Assembly (NCBI GenBank): GCA_025353985.1
Contig: JANXNT010000653.1
Location: 1-5,190 of the forward strand
Direction of reading: 5' to 3'
DNA: 5,190 bases
Source: Limnoglobus sp.
GTDB lineage: Bacteria > Planctomycetota > Planctomycetia > Gemmatales > Gemmataceae
Shown here: positions 1-4,569 of the stretch, one piece after another
How positions within the stretch are numbered: the stretch's first letter is position 1
Layout of the letters: each line of letters opens with the position of its first letter
Translations under genes and position numbers: made by a program
The notes under the pieces: generated by a model
What the model was told of the DNA's origin: nothing
Database searches by the model: none
What the model saw: the letters and a program-made list of their open reading frames with translations, nothing else

Positions 1-26
1 CGAGAAGCATTTATTTGCTTATCTCG
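1..26. repeat. Imperfect hairpin at window edge
   Basis: CGAGAAGCA (1-9) pairs with TGCT (16-19) and TCTCG (22-26), leaving TA at 20-21 as a bulge and a TTTATT loop. The right arm runs into TTATCTCGCGCA (19-30), which recurs at 122-133 in the perfect palindrome 116-152. The two therefore look like members of one palindromic repeat family. The left side may be cut by the window edge. The function is unknown. Confidence 0.4.
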
Positions 27-115
27 CGCACCGGATGCAACAGTGAATCCGCAAAAAGCGTGAAAAGTCATTCGATTCGCGAAAATCGCTGGGACGTTCC
101 TAGCGAAGTAAAGAG

Positions 116-152
116 AGGTGTTTATCTCGCGCAAAGCGCGAGATAAACACCT
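116..152. repeat. Perfect 17-bp palindrome with AAA loop
   Basis: AGGTGTTTATCTCGCGC (116-132) is followed by AAA (133-135) and its exact reverse complement (136-152). A 17-bp perfect stem with a 3-nt loop is far beyond chance. There is no T-tract after it, so it does not look like a simple intrinsic terminator. It lies just upstream of the small gene at 178, so it could act in the leader RNA or be a dispersed REP/MITE-like element. The partial match at 19-30 favours the dispersed-repeat reading. Confidence 0.75.
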
Positions 153-163
153 GTTCGGCAGGC

Positions 164-169
164 AGGAGG
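164..169 (+). promoter_or_regulatory. Ribosome binding site AGGAGG for the 178 start
   Basis: A consensus AGGAGG ends 8 nt before the GTG at 178. It decides that start over the in-frame GTG at 118, which lies inside the palindrome and has no such site. Confidence 0.6.
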
Positions 170-177
170 GCATCCGG

Positions 178-492
178 GTGGCGAGCAGGTCGGCCGCACT
201 GGTGTATATCGTGCGCAGTTTGGGGCGGTCGCGGGCCGTCGCGGAGGTGCAATTCTCGGACGGGGAGGTCTACCTCTTGCGGGTCGCGTCGGCCGGCAGG
301 GCGTTGGTGCCGGACGCAGCCGAAGTGCCGCCTTATCCGGGAGCCAAGCCGCACCTCGCTCTGCCGCCCAAGTGGTGGGCGGACCATGTAGCGTTGTGTC
401 GGCTCTTGCGGACAACGTTTGAGGAGTTGCCACGCCCGAAGCCGCGTAAGAAGCGGGCCGCCCCAGGAACTTCCCCTGGCGGCGAGCGTTAA
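178..492 (+). CDS. Small hypothetical protein, 104 residues
   Basis: I do not recognise this protein. Reading from GTG 178 it has 104 residues. The first half alternates hydrophobic and charged residues as in a small beta-rich fold (VAEVQFSDGEVYLLRVA around residues 21-37). The middle carries PPKWW and an apparent helix (ADHVALCRLLRTTFEEL), and the tail is basic (RPKPRKKR) and probably disordered or nucleic-acid binding. There is no signal peptide or membrane segment. Codon choice is GC-rich and coding-like, and the consensus Shine-Dalgarno argues for a translated gene. It sits alone between a perfect palindrome and the IS110 remnant, so it may be accessory DNA. An alternative in-frame GTG at 118 would add 20 residues encoded largely by the palindrome, which I consider unlikely. 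Confidence 0.5.
   Translation: MASRSAALVYIVRSLGRSRAVAEVQFSDGEVYLLRVASAGRALVPDAAEVPPYPGAKPHLALPPKWWADHVALCRLLRTTFEELPRPKPRKKRAAPGTSPGGER
461..473 (+). repeat. 13-bp direct repeat, left copy
   Basis: CCCCAGGAACTTC occurs here and again at 1344-1356. The two copies bracket the IS110 remnant, and the right copy lies exactly where transposase homology is lost. This copy is inside the 3' end of the small gene at 178-492. A 13-bp match can arise by chance in 5 kb of GC-rich DNA, so its meaning is uncertain. Confidence 0.4.
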
Positions 493-613
493 CCCGTCGC
501 AGTGACCGGTGCTCTGCATCACCTTCAGCGCGCACCGGTTGAGCTGGCCGTCCTCGAGTTTTTCAAAGCAGCATCGCTTTCCGAATTGTCAATGCTCTCT
601 CATCACACATCAC
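493..613. other. Intergenic stretch with an 8-bp inverted repeat
   Basis: No gene is visible between the stop of the small ORF and the end of the IS110 transposase remnant. ACCGGTGC (505-512) and GCACCGGT (532-539) form a perfect 8-bp inverted repeat around a 19-nt loop. It is not followed by a convincing T-run, so a terminator is only possible. The part nearest 613 should correspond to the right end of the IS110 element, but no boundary can be fixed from sequence alone. Confidence 0.4.
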
Positions 614-1350
614 TCAGGCCATCGCTAGTATCGGCTCTTCGTTTGCCGGTGGGCGATGCACCTCATAGCCCAACTCTTTTGCCCTGCGGTGGAAGCTCTT
701 TTCTTGTCGCGCTCGCTCTTGATCGGCGTACTCGGCTTCGGTCTTTTGCATATACTCGACGCCATACCGCATCAGGTTGTACAAGATACGCGCGAGCTTG
801 TGCGCCAGCGCCGTGATCGCCTTCGGCGCGCCCAACCGCGAACGCTGACGTCGCAGACTCGCGACTAGATAACTCTTGCTGCGCATCAGGCTCCACGCTG
901 CAACCGAAACGTGTACGCCGCGTGGCCCTTGCCGCGACGGGTCTTGCTCGACTTCACCTTCCCGCCCGTCTTCTGAAAGTTCGGGCACAACCCCAGCCAC
1001 GAGGCAAAATGTTTGACCGTCGGCCACTTCGTGAAGTCCGTGCCCAATTCACTGATGAGCGTCAACGCATTCATCTCGTCGAGACCTTCCAACTCCGTCA
1101 GATCGAGGCCCAGCATCAGTTACAACGCCATCCGCACATCGAACTTCGGATCGTGCGGACGACGACCGCGCACATGTTTTCGCGGCGGCAACGGCGGCAA
1201 CGGCGGCAACACCGTGGTCTTCTTCATGCTGCGCATTTGAACCGCGATCGCCTCATCGACTTCGCCGATCATTTTCAGGTACTTCTCCCACATGTGAAAA
1301 CAGCAACGCAATTCCGACAGATGCTCGTCGCGATACCAACCTTCCCCAGG
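614..1350 (-). pseudogene. IS110-family transposase, 5'-truncated with stop and frameshift
   Basis: Read on the minus strand, the conceptual product starts around GWYRDEHLSEL (about 1344-1312). It passes through a coil-like segment (MWEKYLKMIGEVDEAIAVQM) and a proline linker (PPLPPLPP), then enters the C-terminal IS110/IS116/IS902 transposase domain: LGLDLTELEGLDEMNALTL, then FASWLGLCPNFQKTGGK, then RLGAPKAITALAHKLARI and the end near LGYEVHR. Three lesions are visible. The N-terminal RuvC-like DEDD half is absent. A TAA (1120-1122) interrupts the frame where relatives read Tyr in MALY-MLG. One base is missing near 899-901, since adding one G restores RLAAWSLMRSKS. The element cannot encode a working recombinase. 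In IS110 elements a bridge RNA is encoded in a non-coding end; the left end is gone here. Family assignment is by remembered motifs and is strong for the C-terminal half. Confidence 0.88.
1183..1209. repeat. Three tandem 9-bp units in the transposase remnant
   Basis: CGGCGGCAA is repeated three times without change. On the minus strand it encodes Pro-Pro-Leu units of the linker before the C-terminal transposase domain. This is a low-complexity coding repeat and not a separate element. Confidence 0.75.
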
Positions 1351-1356
1351 AACTTC
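1344..1356 (+). repeat. 13-bp direct repeat, right copy
   Basis: This is the second copy of CCCCAGGAACTTC (first at 461-473). Transposase-like coding on the minus strand stops making sense here: the in-frame residues upstream (PNEVP and beyond) no longer resemble an IS110 protein, and a stop follows at 1390-1392. The repeat may mark the deletion or insertion junction. Confidence 0.4.
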
Positions 1357-1457
1357 ATTGGGTGGTGATTTCAGATCCTGGGAATCACTTTAGGACTGCA
1401 AACGCGCAACCGGTGCGTATTCACGCGAAAATCGCAATGTATCTGTCCGTCGCAAAA

Positions 1458-1506
1458 CCTCATGCGCAGCGAGAGACTACGTCAGAAGTCTCACGACTTC
1501 CGCTAC
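1458..1506. repeat. Degenerate REP composite upstream of rsmH
   Basis: This stretch aligns over about 47 nt with 2783-2831 downstream of rsmH. The first half (CCTC..GCG.AGCGAGAG then CTAC at 1477-1480) is a decayed version of the REP hairpin at 2783-2806. The second half (GTCAGAAGTC, four loop bases, GACTTCCGCT) is nearly identical to 2808-2831 and folds as GAAGTC (1485-1490)/GACTTC (1495-1500). CTAC at 1503-1506 is the reverse complement of GTAG, the tetranucleotide found at the foot of REP hairpins that RAYT transposases recognise. Confidence 0.65.
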
Positions 1507-1599
1507 GAATACATGGAAACATAGAATCCTTCACTGCGTTGCCTTGCGGGGAATTGGCTCGGCGATCTCGGATGATGCACGATGGTTACGAGAGTTTCC

Positions 1600-1637
1600 G
1601 CCCCGCGCTTCGCTGCGCAAAGCCTACGCGGCGCGGC
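1600..1637. repeat. Imperfect GC-rich palindrome ending in GGCTAAT
   Basis: GCC-CC-GCGC (1600-1608) can pair with GCGCGGC (1631-1637), with two bases bulged. An alternative inner hairpin GCGC (1605-1608)/GCGC (1615-1618) is also possible. It is followed by GGCTAAT (1635-1641), the same heptamer that closes the stronger hairpin at 1661-1690, which suggests related repeats. The pairing alone is weak. Confidence 0.35.
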
Positions 1638-1660
1638 TAATTGAACCAAAAACCGAGTGT

Positions 1661-1690
1661 GCCCCAGGTGCGCGAAACGCGACCTGGGGC
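1661..1690. repeat. Strong hairpin, 13 bp with one bulge
   Basis: GCCCCAGGT (1661-1669) pairs with ACCTGGGGC (1682-1690). Inside, CGCG (1671-1674) pairs with CGCG (1678-1681) around an AAA loop, with G1670 bulged. Eleven bases on is a second small hairpin, ATCCC (1702-1706)/GGGAT (1710-1714), followed by an A-rich run. The pair looks like a dispersed palindromic element. It could instead end a transcript coming from the left, but there is no U-tract on the plus strand. Confidence 0.65.
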
Positions 1691-1812
1691 TAATCGCTGG
1701 AATCCCGTTGGGATAAAACCAAAACCGGGACATTTCGCGTCCTTGCGTCGATGCCATTTCGTAATTCAACCGTAGGTTCCCGTTCGACTTGACCGCTTTT
1801 GCCAGATACCGT

Positions 1813-2700
1813 ATGACCCCAAACACCATCGCGCGGCACCTGCCCGTGTTGCCGCTCGAAACGCTGACTTTGCTCGATCCGAAGCCCGGCGAGACGTGGG
1901 TCGATTGCACGACCGGCGTTGGCGGTCATGCGAAATTGATTGCCGAGCGGATTGCGCCGAATGGCCATCTGTTCGGGCTGGATCAGGACGATGCGATGCT
2001 CGCGCTCGCCACGGTGACGCTGCAAGGGCTGCCGTTTACGCTGATTCGTGCGAACTTCGATCAGCTCGATGATGTGCTGAAGAATGCGGGGCTGGGTGCG
2101 GTCGATGGCGTGCTCGCCGACCTCGGGTTTTGCTCGGATCAAATGGACGACCCGACGCGCGGTTTCAGCTTTCAGCACGATGGGCCGCTCGATATGCGGC
2201 TCGACCGGAATGGCGGCCAGACGGCGGCGGACCTTGTGAACCGCCTTAGTGAGGGCGGGCTGGCGGACTTGATATTCGAGTACGGCGAAGAACGACATAG
2301 CCGCAAGATCGCGCGGCGGATCGTCGAACGACGGCAGACGCAACCGTTCGCTACGACAGCCGATCTTGCCGACGTGGTGAAACATAGCGTACCGTGGGGG
2401 CCGGACACGCGGCGAATCCACCCGGCGACGCGGACATTCCAGGCATTGCGGGTAGCGGTGAACGACGAACTCAGCGCGCTGGATCGCCTGTTAGCGATCT
2501 TGCCGAAGGTCGTGAAACCGGGTGGCCGCGTTGGGTTAATTAGCTTCCATTCGCTGGAAGATCGCCGCGTGAAGATGGCGTTTCGCGGGCAACCGGCGTG
2601 GCAGCCGGTGAACAAGAAGCCAGTGGAAGCGACCGATGTGGAATCGGCACGAAACCCACGATCCCGCAGCGCGAAATTGCGGGTGGCGATCCGAACGTAA
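1813..2700 (+). CDS. rsmH: 16S rRNA (cytosine-1402-N4)-methyltransferase RsmH
   Basis: RsmH (formerly MraW) transfers a methyl group from SAM to N4 of C1402 in 16S rRNA, in the decoding centre of the small subunit. The 295-residue product is near the usual size (about 310) and carries every family signature. HLPVL is at 9-13. The SAM-binding VDCTTGVGGH is at 30-39 and GLDQD at 55-59. DLGFCSDQMDDPTRGFSF is at 103-120 and GPLDMR at 124-129. HPATRTFQALRVAVNDEL is at 203-220, GLISFHSLEDR at 241-251 and the terminal ARNPRSRSAKLRVA at 279-292. The residues after SLEDR are shorter than in many relatives. I chose ATG 1813, which puts HxPVL at the usual distance; a TTG at 1789 would add eight residues. 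Neither has a clear Shine-Dalgarno. mraZ is not visible upstream, where IS debris and repeats lie instead. Confidence 0.97.
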   Translation: MTPNTIARHLPVLPLETLTLLDPKPGETWVDCTTGVGGHAKLIAERIAPNGHLFGLDQDDAMLALATVTLQGLPFTLIRANFDQLDDVLKNAGLGAVDGVLADLGFCSDQMDDPTRGFSFQHDGPLDMRLDRNGGQTAADLVNRLSEGGLADLIFEYGEERHSRKIARRIVERRQTQPFATTADLADVVKHSVPWGPDTRRIHPATRTFQALRVAVNDELSALDRLLAILPKVVKPGGRVGLISFHSLEDRRVKMAFRGQPAWQPVNKKPVEATDVESARNPRSRSAKLRVAIRT

Positions 2701-2701
2701 G

Positions 2702-2725
2702 GTAGCCCTCTCGCTCCGCGAGAGG
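2702..2725 (+). repeat. REP hairpin, forward copy of a REPIN
   Basis: GTAG (2702-2705) is followed by an 8-bp perfect stem CCTCTCGC (2707-2714)/GCGAGAGG (2718-2725) with loop TCC. GTAG at the foot of a short palindrome is the hallmark of REP sequences mobilised by RAYT (TnpA-REP) transposases. It begins one base after the rsmH stop codon. Its exact 24-nt reverse complement lies at 2783-2806. Confidence 0.85.
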
Positions 2726-2782
2726 TAAGCGAATGGCTTGCGTTAATCGCATATCCGTTCGGTTTCGATGGTTTTTTGCTGT

Positions 2783-2806
2783 CCTCTCGCGGAGCGAGAG
2801 GGCTAC
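2783..2806 (-). repeat. REP hairpin, inverted copy of the REPIN
   Basis: This is an exact reverse complement of 2702-2725: stem CCTCTCGC (2783-2790)/GCGAGAGG (2794-2801), loop GGA, then CTAC (2803-2806), which reads GTAG on the minus strand. Identity over all 24 positions suggests a recent origin or that the pair moved as a unit. Confidence 0.85.
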
Positions 2807-2807
2807 A

Positions 2808-2831
2808 GTCAGAAGTCTTGCGACTTCCGCT
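2808..2831 (-). repeat. Second-type REP-like hairpin
   Basis: GAAGTC (2812-2817) pairs with GACTTC (2822-2827) around TTGC. The 24-nt block matches 1481-1504 upstream of rsmH except in the loop. It adjoins the inverted REP with one base between. In the upstream copy the minus strand begins with GTAG; here that position reads CCAG, so this copy has lost the full tetranucleotide. Confidence 0.6.
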
Positions 2832-2854
2832 GGGTGGGCTTTTGAAGTCAATAA

Positions 2855-2860
2855 AAGGTG
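2855..2860 (+). promoter_or_regulatory. Ribosome binding site for the LysM gene
   Basis: AAGGTG ends 7 nt before ATG 2868 and supports that start. The longer in-frame opening from about 2733 would have to translate the REPIN hairpins. Confidence 0.55.
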
Positions 2861-2867
2861 TTCACGG

Positions 2868-4547
2868 ATGAGCGACCTCAACACACTCGGTTTCGACCCC
2901 ATTTCGTTGCCTGTGTTACCGGCGATGAAGCCGCTCGCGGAGCCATCGTACGGTTCGACATTGCTGCCGCCGTTGCCGAAACCGACGACGCCCGTGCAGG
3001 CCCCACTGTTGGCTGCCGCGCCACAATTGCCGCCGCCGATGCCGAGCATGAAGCCATTGCCGCCGACCCCACCGAGCGTTAAACAGTCACCGCCAGTCGA
3101 GCCAGCGAAACCGCCGGTGTCGTCGTCGTACGCGTGGCTACCAGAGTTCGCGCGATCGTTGTTAAAGCCCACGCGCCAGAAAGGCGTCATCACCACGGGG
3201 CTAGTCAGTTTGGCCGTCGGCGCAGGCGTGTTACGCATGGTCTGGCCACCGCCCGTGCCGAACCGAGCCATCGCCGAAGTGCAAGTCGCCGAGCCGGTCA
3301 AAGCCGAAGCTCCACTGCCACCCGTGCCGATCACGCCGCTAATAGACGTGAAGGTTCCCGAGATCTCGCTCGGCAAATTAGACCTGGACGTGCCATCACC
3401 CACGGTGACCGCTACGCCGACGATCGAGTTGCCGAAGATAACAATCGACTCGCCGAAGATTGACGCCAACGAAAAACAGCCGCAGCCAGTCTGGATTGAT
3501 CCGAAAGGATTGATCGCACAGTGGCTGCCCTTGCCGATGACCAAAGACTTGCAACAGAAGTTGTCGGCGTGGATCCCGGAGATGCGAATCCCGGACCCAG
3601 ATCGGCCGACGCGAGCACCGACACTGACACTCGTGAGCGCATCGGAGCCAGTGATAACGGTACCCGCGCCGGTCACTTCCACCGCACCAACGATCCCGAA
3701 CTTCGATTTGAATGTGCCGAAAGTCATCGAAGTCCCGATGCTCGTGCAGACCGGCGTTACGCCACCAGCGCCCGTGGCACCCGTGTTGACTTTGCCTATG
3801 TCGCCGATGTTAATCACGCCGCCCGTTACGGGATCACCCACGCTCGACGTTCCCGCGCCGAAGACTCCGATCATCGAGGTGAAGAAGCCGGAAGCGAAAT
3901 TCGAAGTGCCGATGCCCAAGATCGAAGCTGTGCCCCAGGTGTTGCCCAAGATCGAAGTCGCGCCAGCAGTAATACCCAAGATCGAAGTGACGCCCGCGCT
4001 GCCGAAGATCGATGTCAATCCAGTGCTACCCGAACCGGCGAAGCTGGAGCCGTTCGACGCGAAGCCCGCCGTGCCAGCTGTCGGCGAAACTCGCACCGAT
4101 TACGACGTCGATTTGCACTACCCGAAGGGAGGCGGCGAAACGTGGGCGAGCGTCAGTAAACAATATCTCGGCGACGATCGTTACGGCGAAGCGCTGAAAG
4201 CCTACAACCGCAACGCAATACTCTCGCAAGTGCCCCGCGTCGAGATTCCGCCGATCCACGTACTCCGCAAAAAGTACGCGACGCTGATCGGCCAACCGGT
4301 CGCCGCTTCAACGGAGAAATCGAACATCGAGTGGGCTGCCGCACCCGCGTCACGGCCCACCGTTGGCTACCGCCAATACGCGATCCCGACCGGCGGCATG
4401 ACGATGAAAGAAGTCGCGAAGGCCGCCTACGGCGACGAAAACATGTGGGGCAAAATCTGGGATCTGAACCCCACCCAACGCGCTGATGAAGCGATGCGCC
4501 CCGGCACGAAGATCCTGCTGCCGTCGGACGCAAAGATCGGCGAGTGA
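2868..4547 (+). CDS. Proline-rich bitopic membrane protein with C-terminal LysM-like domains
   Basis: The 559-residue protein has a proline-rich N-terminus (about 1-90), then a basic stretch (KPTRQK) and a single hydrophobic segment at 106-126 (GVITTGLVSLAVGAGVLRMVW). By the positive-inside rule the N-terminus is cytoplasmic and the rest lies outside. A long Pro/Val/Lys/Glu-rich region follows, ending in four PKIE/D units at residues 350, 360, 370 and 379. The C-terminus has two LysM-like modules: about 411-463 (YDVDLHYPKGGGETWASVSKQ, then YNRN and IPP) and 501-552 (YAIPTGGMTMKEVAKAAYGD, then IWDLNP and PGTKILLP). LysM domains bind N-acetylglucosamine glycans such as peptidoglycan, so an envelope-spanning or wall-tethering role is likely. 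No catalytic domain is seen. It follows rsmH, the place of ftsL in many genomes, and is 22 bp from the next gene. The precise function is unknown. Confidence 0.88.
   Translation: MSDLNTLGFDPISLPVLPAMKPLAEPSYGSTLLPPLPKPTTPVQAPLLAAAPQLPPPMPSMKPLPPTPPSVKQSPPVEPAKPPVSSSYAWLPEFARSLLKPTRQKGVITTGLVSLAVGAGVLRMVWPPPVPNRAIAEVQVAEPVKAEAPLPPVPITPLIDVKVPEISLGKLDLDVPSPTVTATPTIELPKITIDSPKIDANEKQPQPVWIDPKGLIAQWLPLPMTKDLQQKLSAWIPEMRIPDPDRPTRAPTLTLVSASEPVITVPAPVTSTAPTIPNFDLNVPKVIEVPMLVQTGVTPPAPVAPVLTLPMSPMLITPPVTGSPTLDVPAPKTPIIEVKKPEAKFEVPMPKIEAVPQVLPKIEVAPAVIPKIEVTPALPKIDVNPVLPEPAKLEPFDAKPAVPAVGETRTDYDVDLHYPKGGGETWASVSKQYLGDDRYGEALKAYNRNAILSQVPRVEIPPIHVLRKKYATLIGQPVAASTEKSNIEWAAAPASRPTVGYRQYAIPTGGMTMKEVAKAAYGDENMWGKIWDLNPTQRADEAMRPGTKILLPSDAKIGE
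3915..4016 (+). repeat. In-frame tandem repeat encoding PKIEV units
   Basis: Four units begin at 3915, 3945, 3975 and 4002, spaced 30, 30 and 27 bp. The first three start with the identical core CCCAAGATCGAAG; the fourth diverges to CCGAAGATCGATG. They encode PKIEAVPQVL, PKIEVAPAVI, PKIEVTPAL and PKIDVNPVLP. Such a Pro-rich alternating spacer probably forms an extended stalk that lifts the LysM region from the membrane. Unit number could vary between strains by slippage. Confidence 0.75.
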
Positions 4548-4556
4548 CAGCCAAAC

Positions 4557-4560
4557 GGAG
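4557..4560 (+). promoter_or_regulatory. Ribosome binding site for the endonuclease V gene
   Basis: GGAG sits 9 nt before ATG 4570, in the 22-bp gap after the LysM gene. It fixes the start and rules out the upstream in-frame extension that would overlap the LysM gene. Confidence 0.6.
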
Positions 4561-4569
4561 CCACTTCCA

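Larger units (their letters stand above)
1357..1812. other. Gene-free, palindrome-rich region upstream of rsmH
   Basis: No credible coding region is visible on either strand. The stretch holds a degenerate REP composite (1458-1506), a GC-rich imperfect palindrome (1600-1637), a strong 13-bp hairpin (1661-1690) and a small ATCCC/GGGAT hairpin (1702-1714). The promoter of rsmH presumably lies in the right part, but I could not find a convincing -35/-10 pair. Confidence 0.55.
2702..2831. repeat. REPIN array between rsmH and the LysM gene
   Basis: The array is two REPs in opposite orientation (2702-2725 and 2783-2806) with 57 bp between them, followed at once by a second kind of palindrome (2808-2831). 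It fills most of the 167-bp gap between the two co-directional genes. The two outer REPs can pair with each other over 24 bp or fold singly. In RNA such structures can affect message stability or read-through from rsmH into the downstream gene; that effect is inference. No RAYT gene is in the window, so mobilisation would be in trans. Confidence 0.75.

Noticed and set aside
118..177. GTG start at 118 for the small gene
   Set aside because: It lies inside the perfect palindrome and has no ribosome binding site, while GTG 178 has AGGAGG.
463..479. CCAGG/CCTGG hairpin as a terminator of the small gene
   Set aside because: It has only five perfect base pairs, sits inside the coding frame before its stop, and has no T-run.
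922..1368. Plus-strand open frame of 148 codons over the IS110 remnant
   Set aside because: It is the complement of clear transposase coding. Its Arg/His/Gln-rich product resembles nothing.
1740..1812. Sigma-70 type promoter for rsmH
   Set aside because: TTGCGT and TAATTC can be picked out but only about 13 bp apart, and no other pair was convincing.
1690..2421. Minus-strand open frame of 243 codons over rsmH
   Set aside because: It is fully antisense to the conserved SAM-binding region of rsmH and has no recognisable domain.
2702..2831. CRISPR array or tRNA/rRNA genes
   Set aside because: The repeats are self-palindromic and inverted with no regular spacers. No cloverleaf or rRNA-like sequence is visible in the window.
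2733..2867. Upstream extension of the LysM protein
   Set aside because: It would translate the REPIN hairpins. ATG 2868 has a Shine-Dalgarno at good spacing and gives a sensible N-terminus.
2540..4096. Long antisense open frame of 518 codons
   Set aside because: It is rich in Gly, Ser and Thr because it mirrors the Pro/Val/Lys-rich codons of the LysM gene, it overlaps the end of rsmH, and it shows no family motif.
3521..4159. Plus-strand open frame of 212 codons inside the LysM gene
   Set aside because: It is a +1-type shadow full of Arg, Asp and Ala. The overlapping frame carries the membrane segment and LysM signatures.
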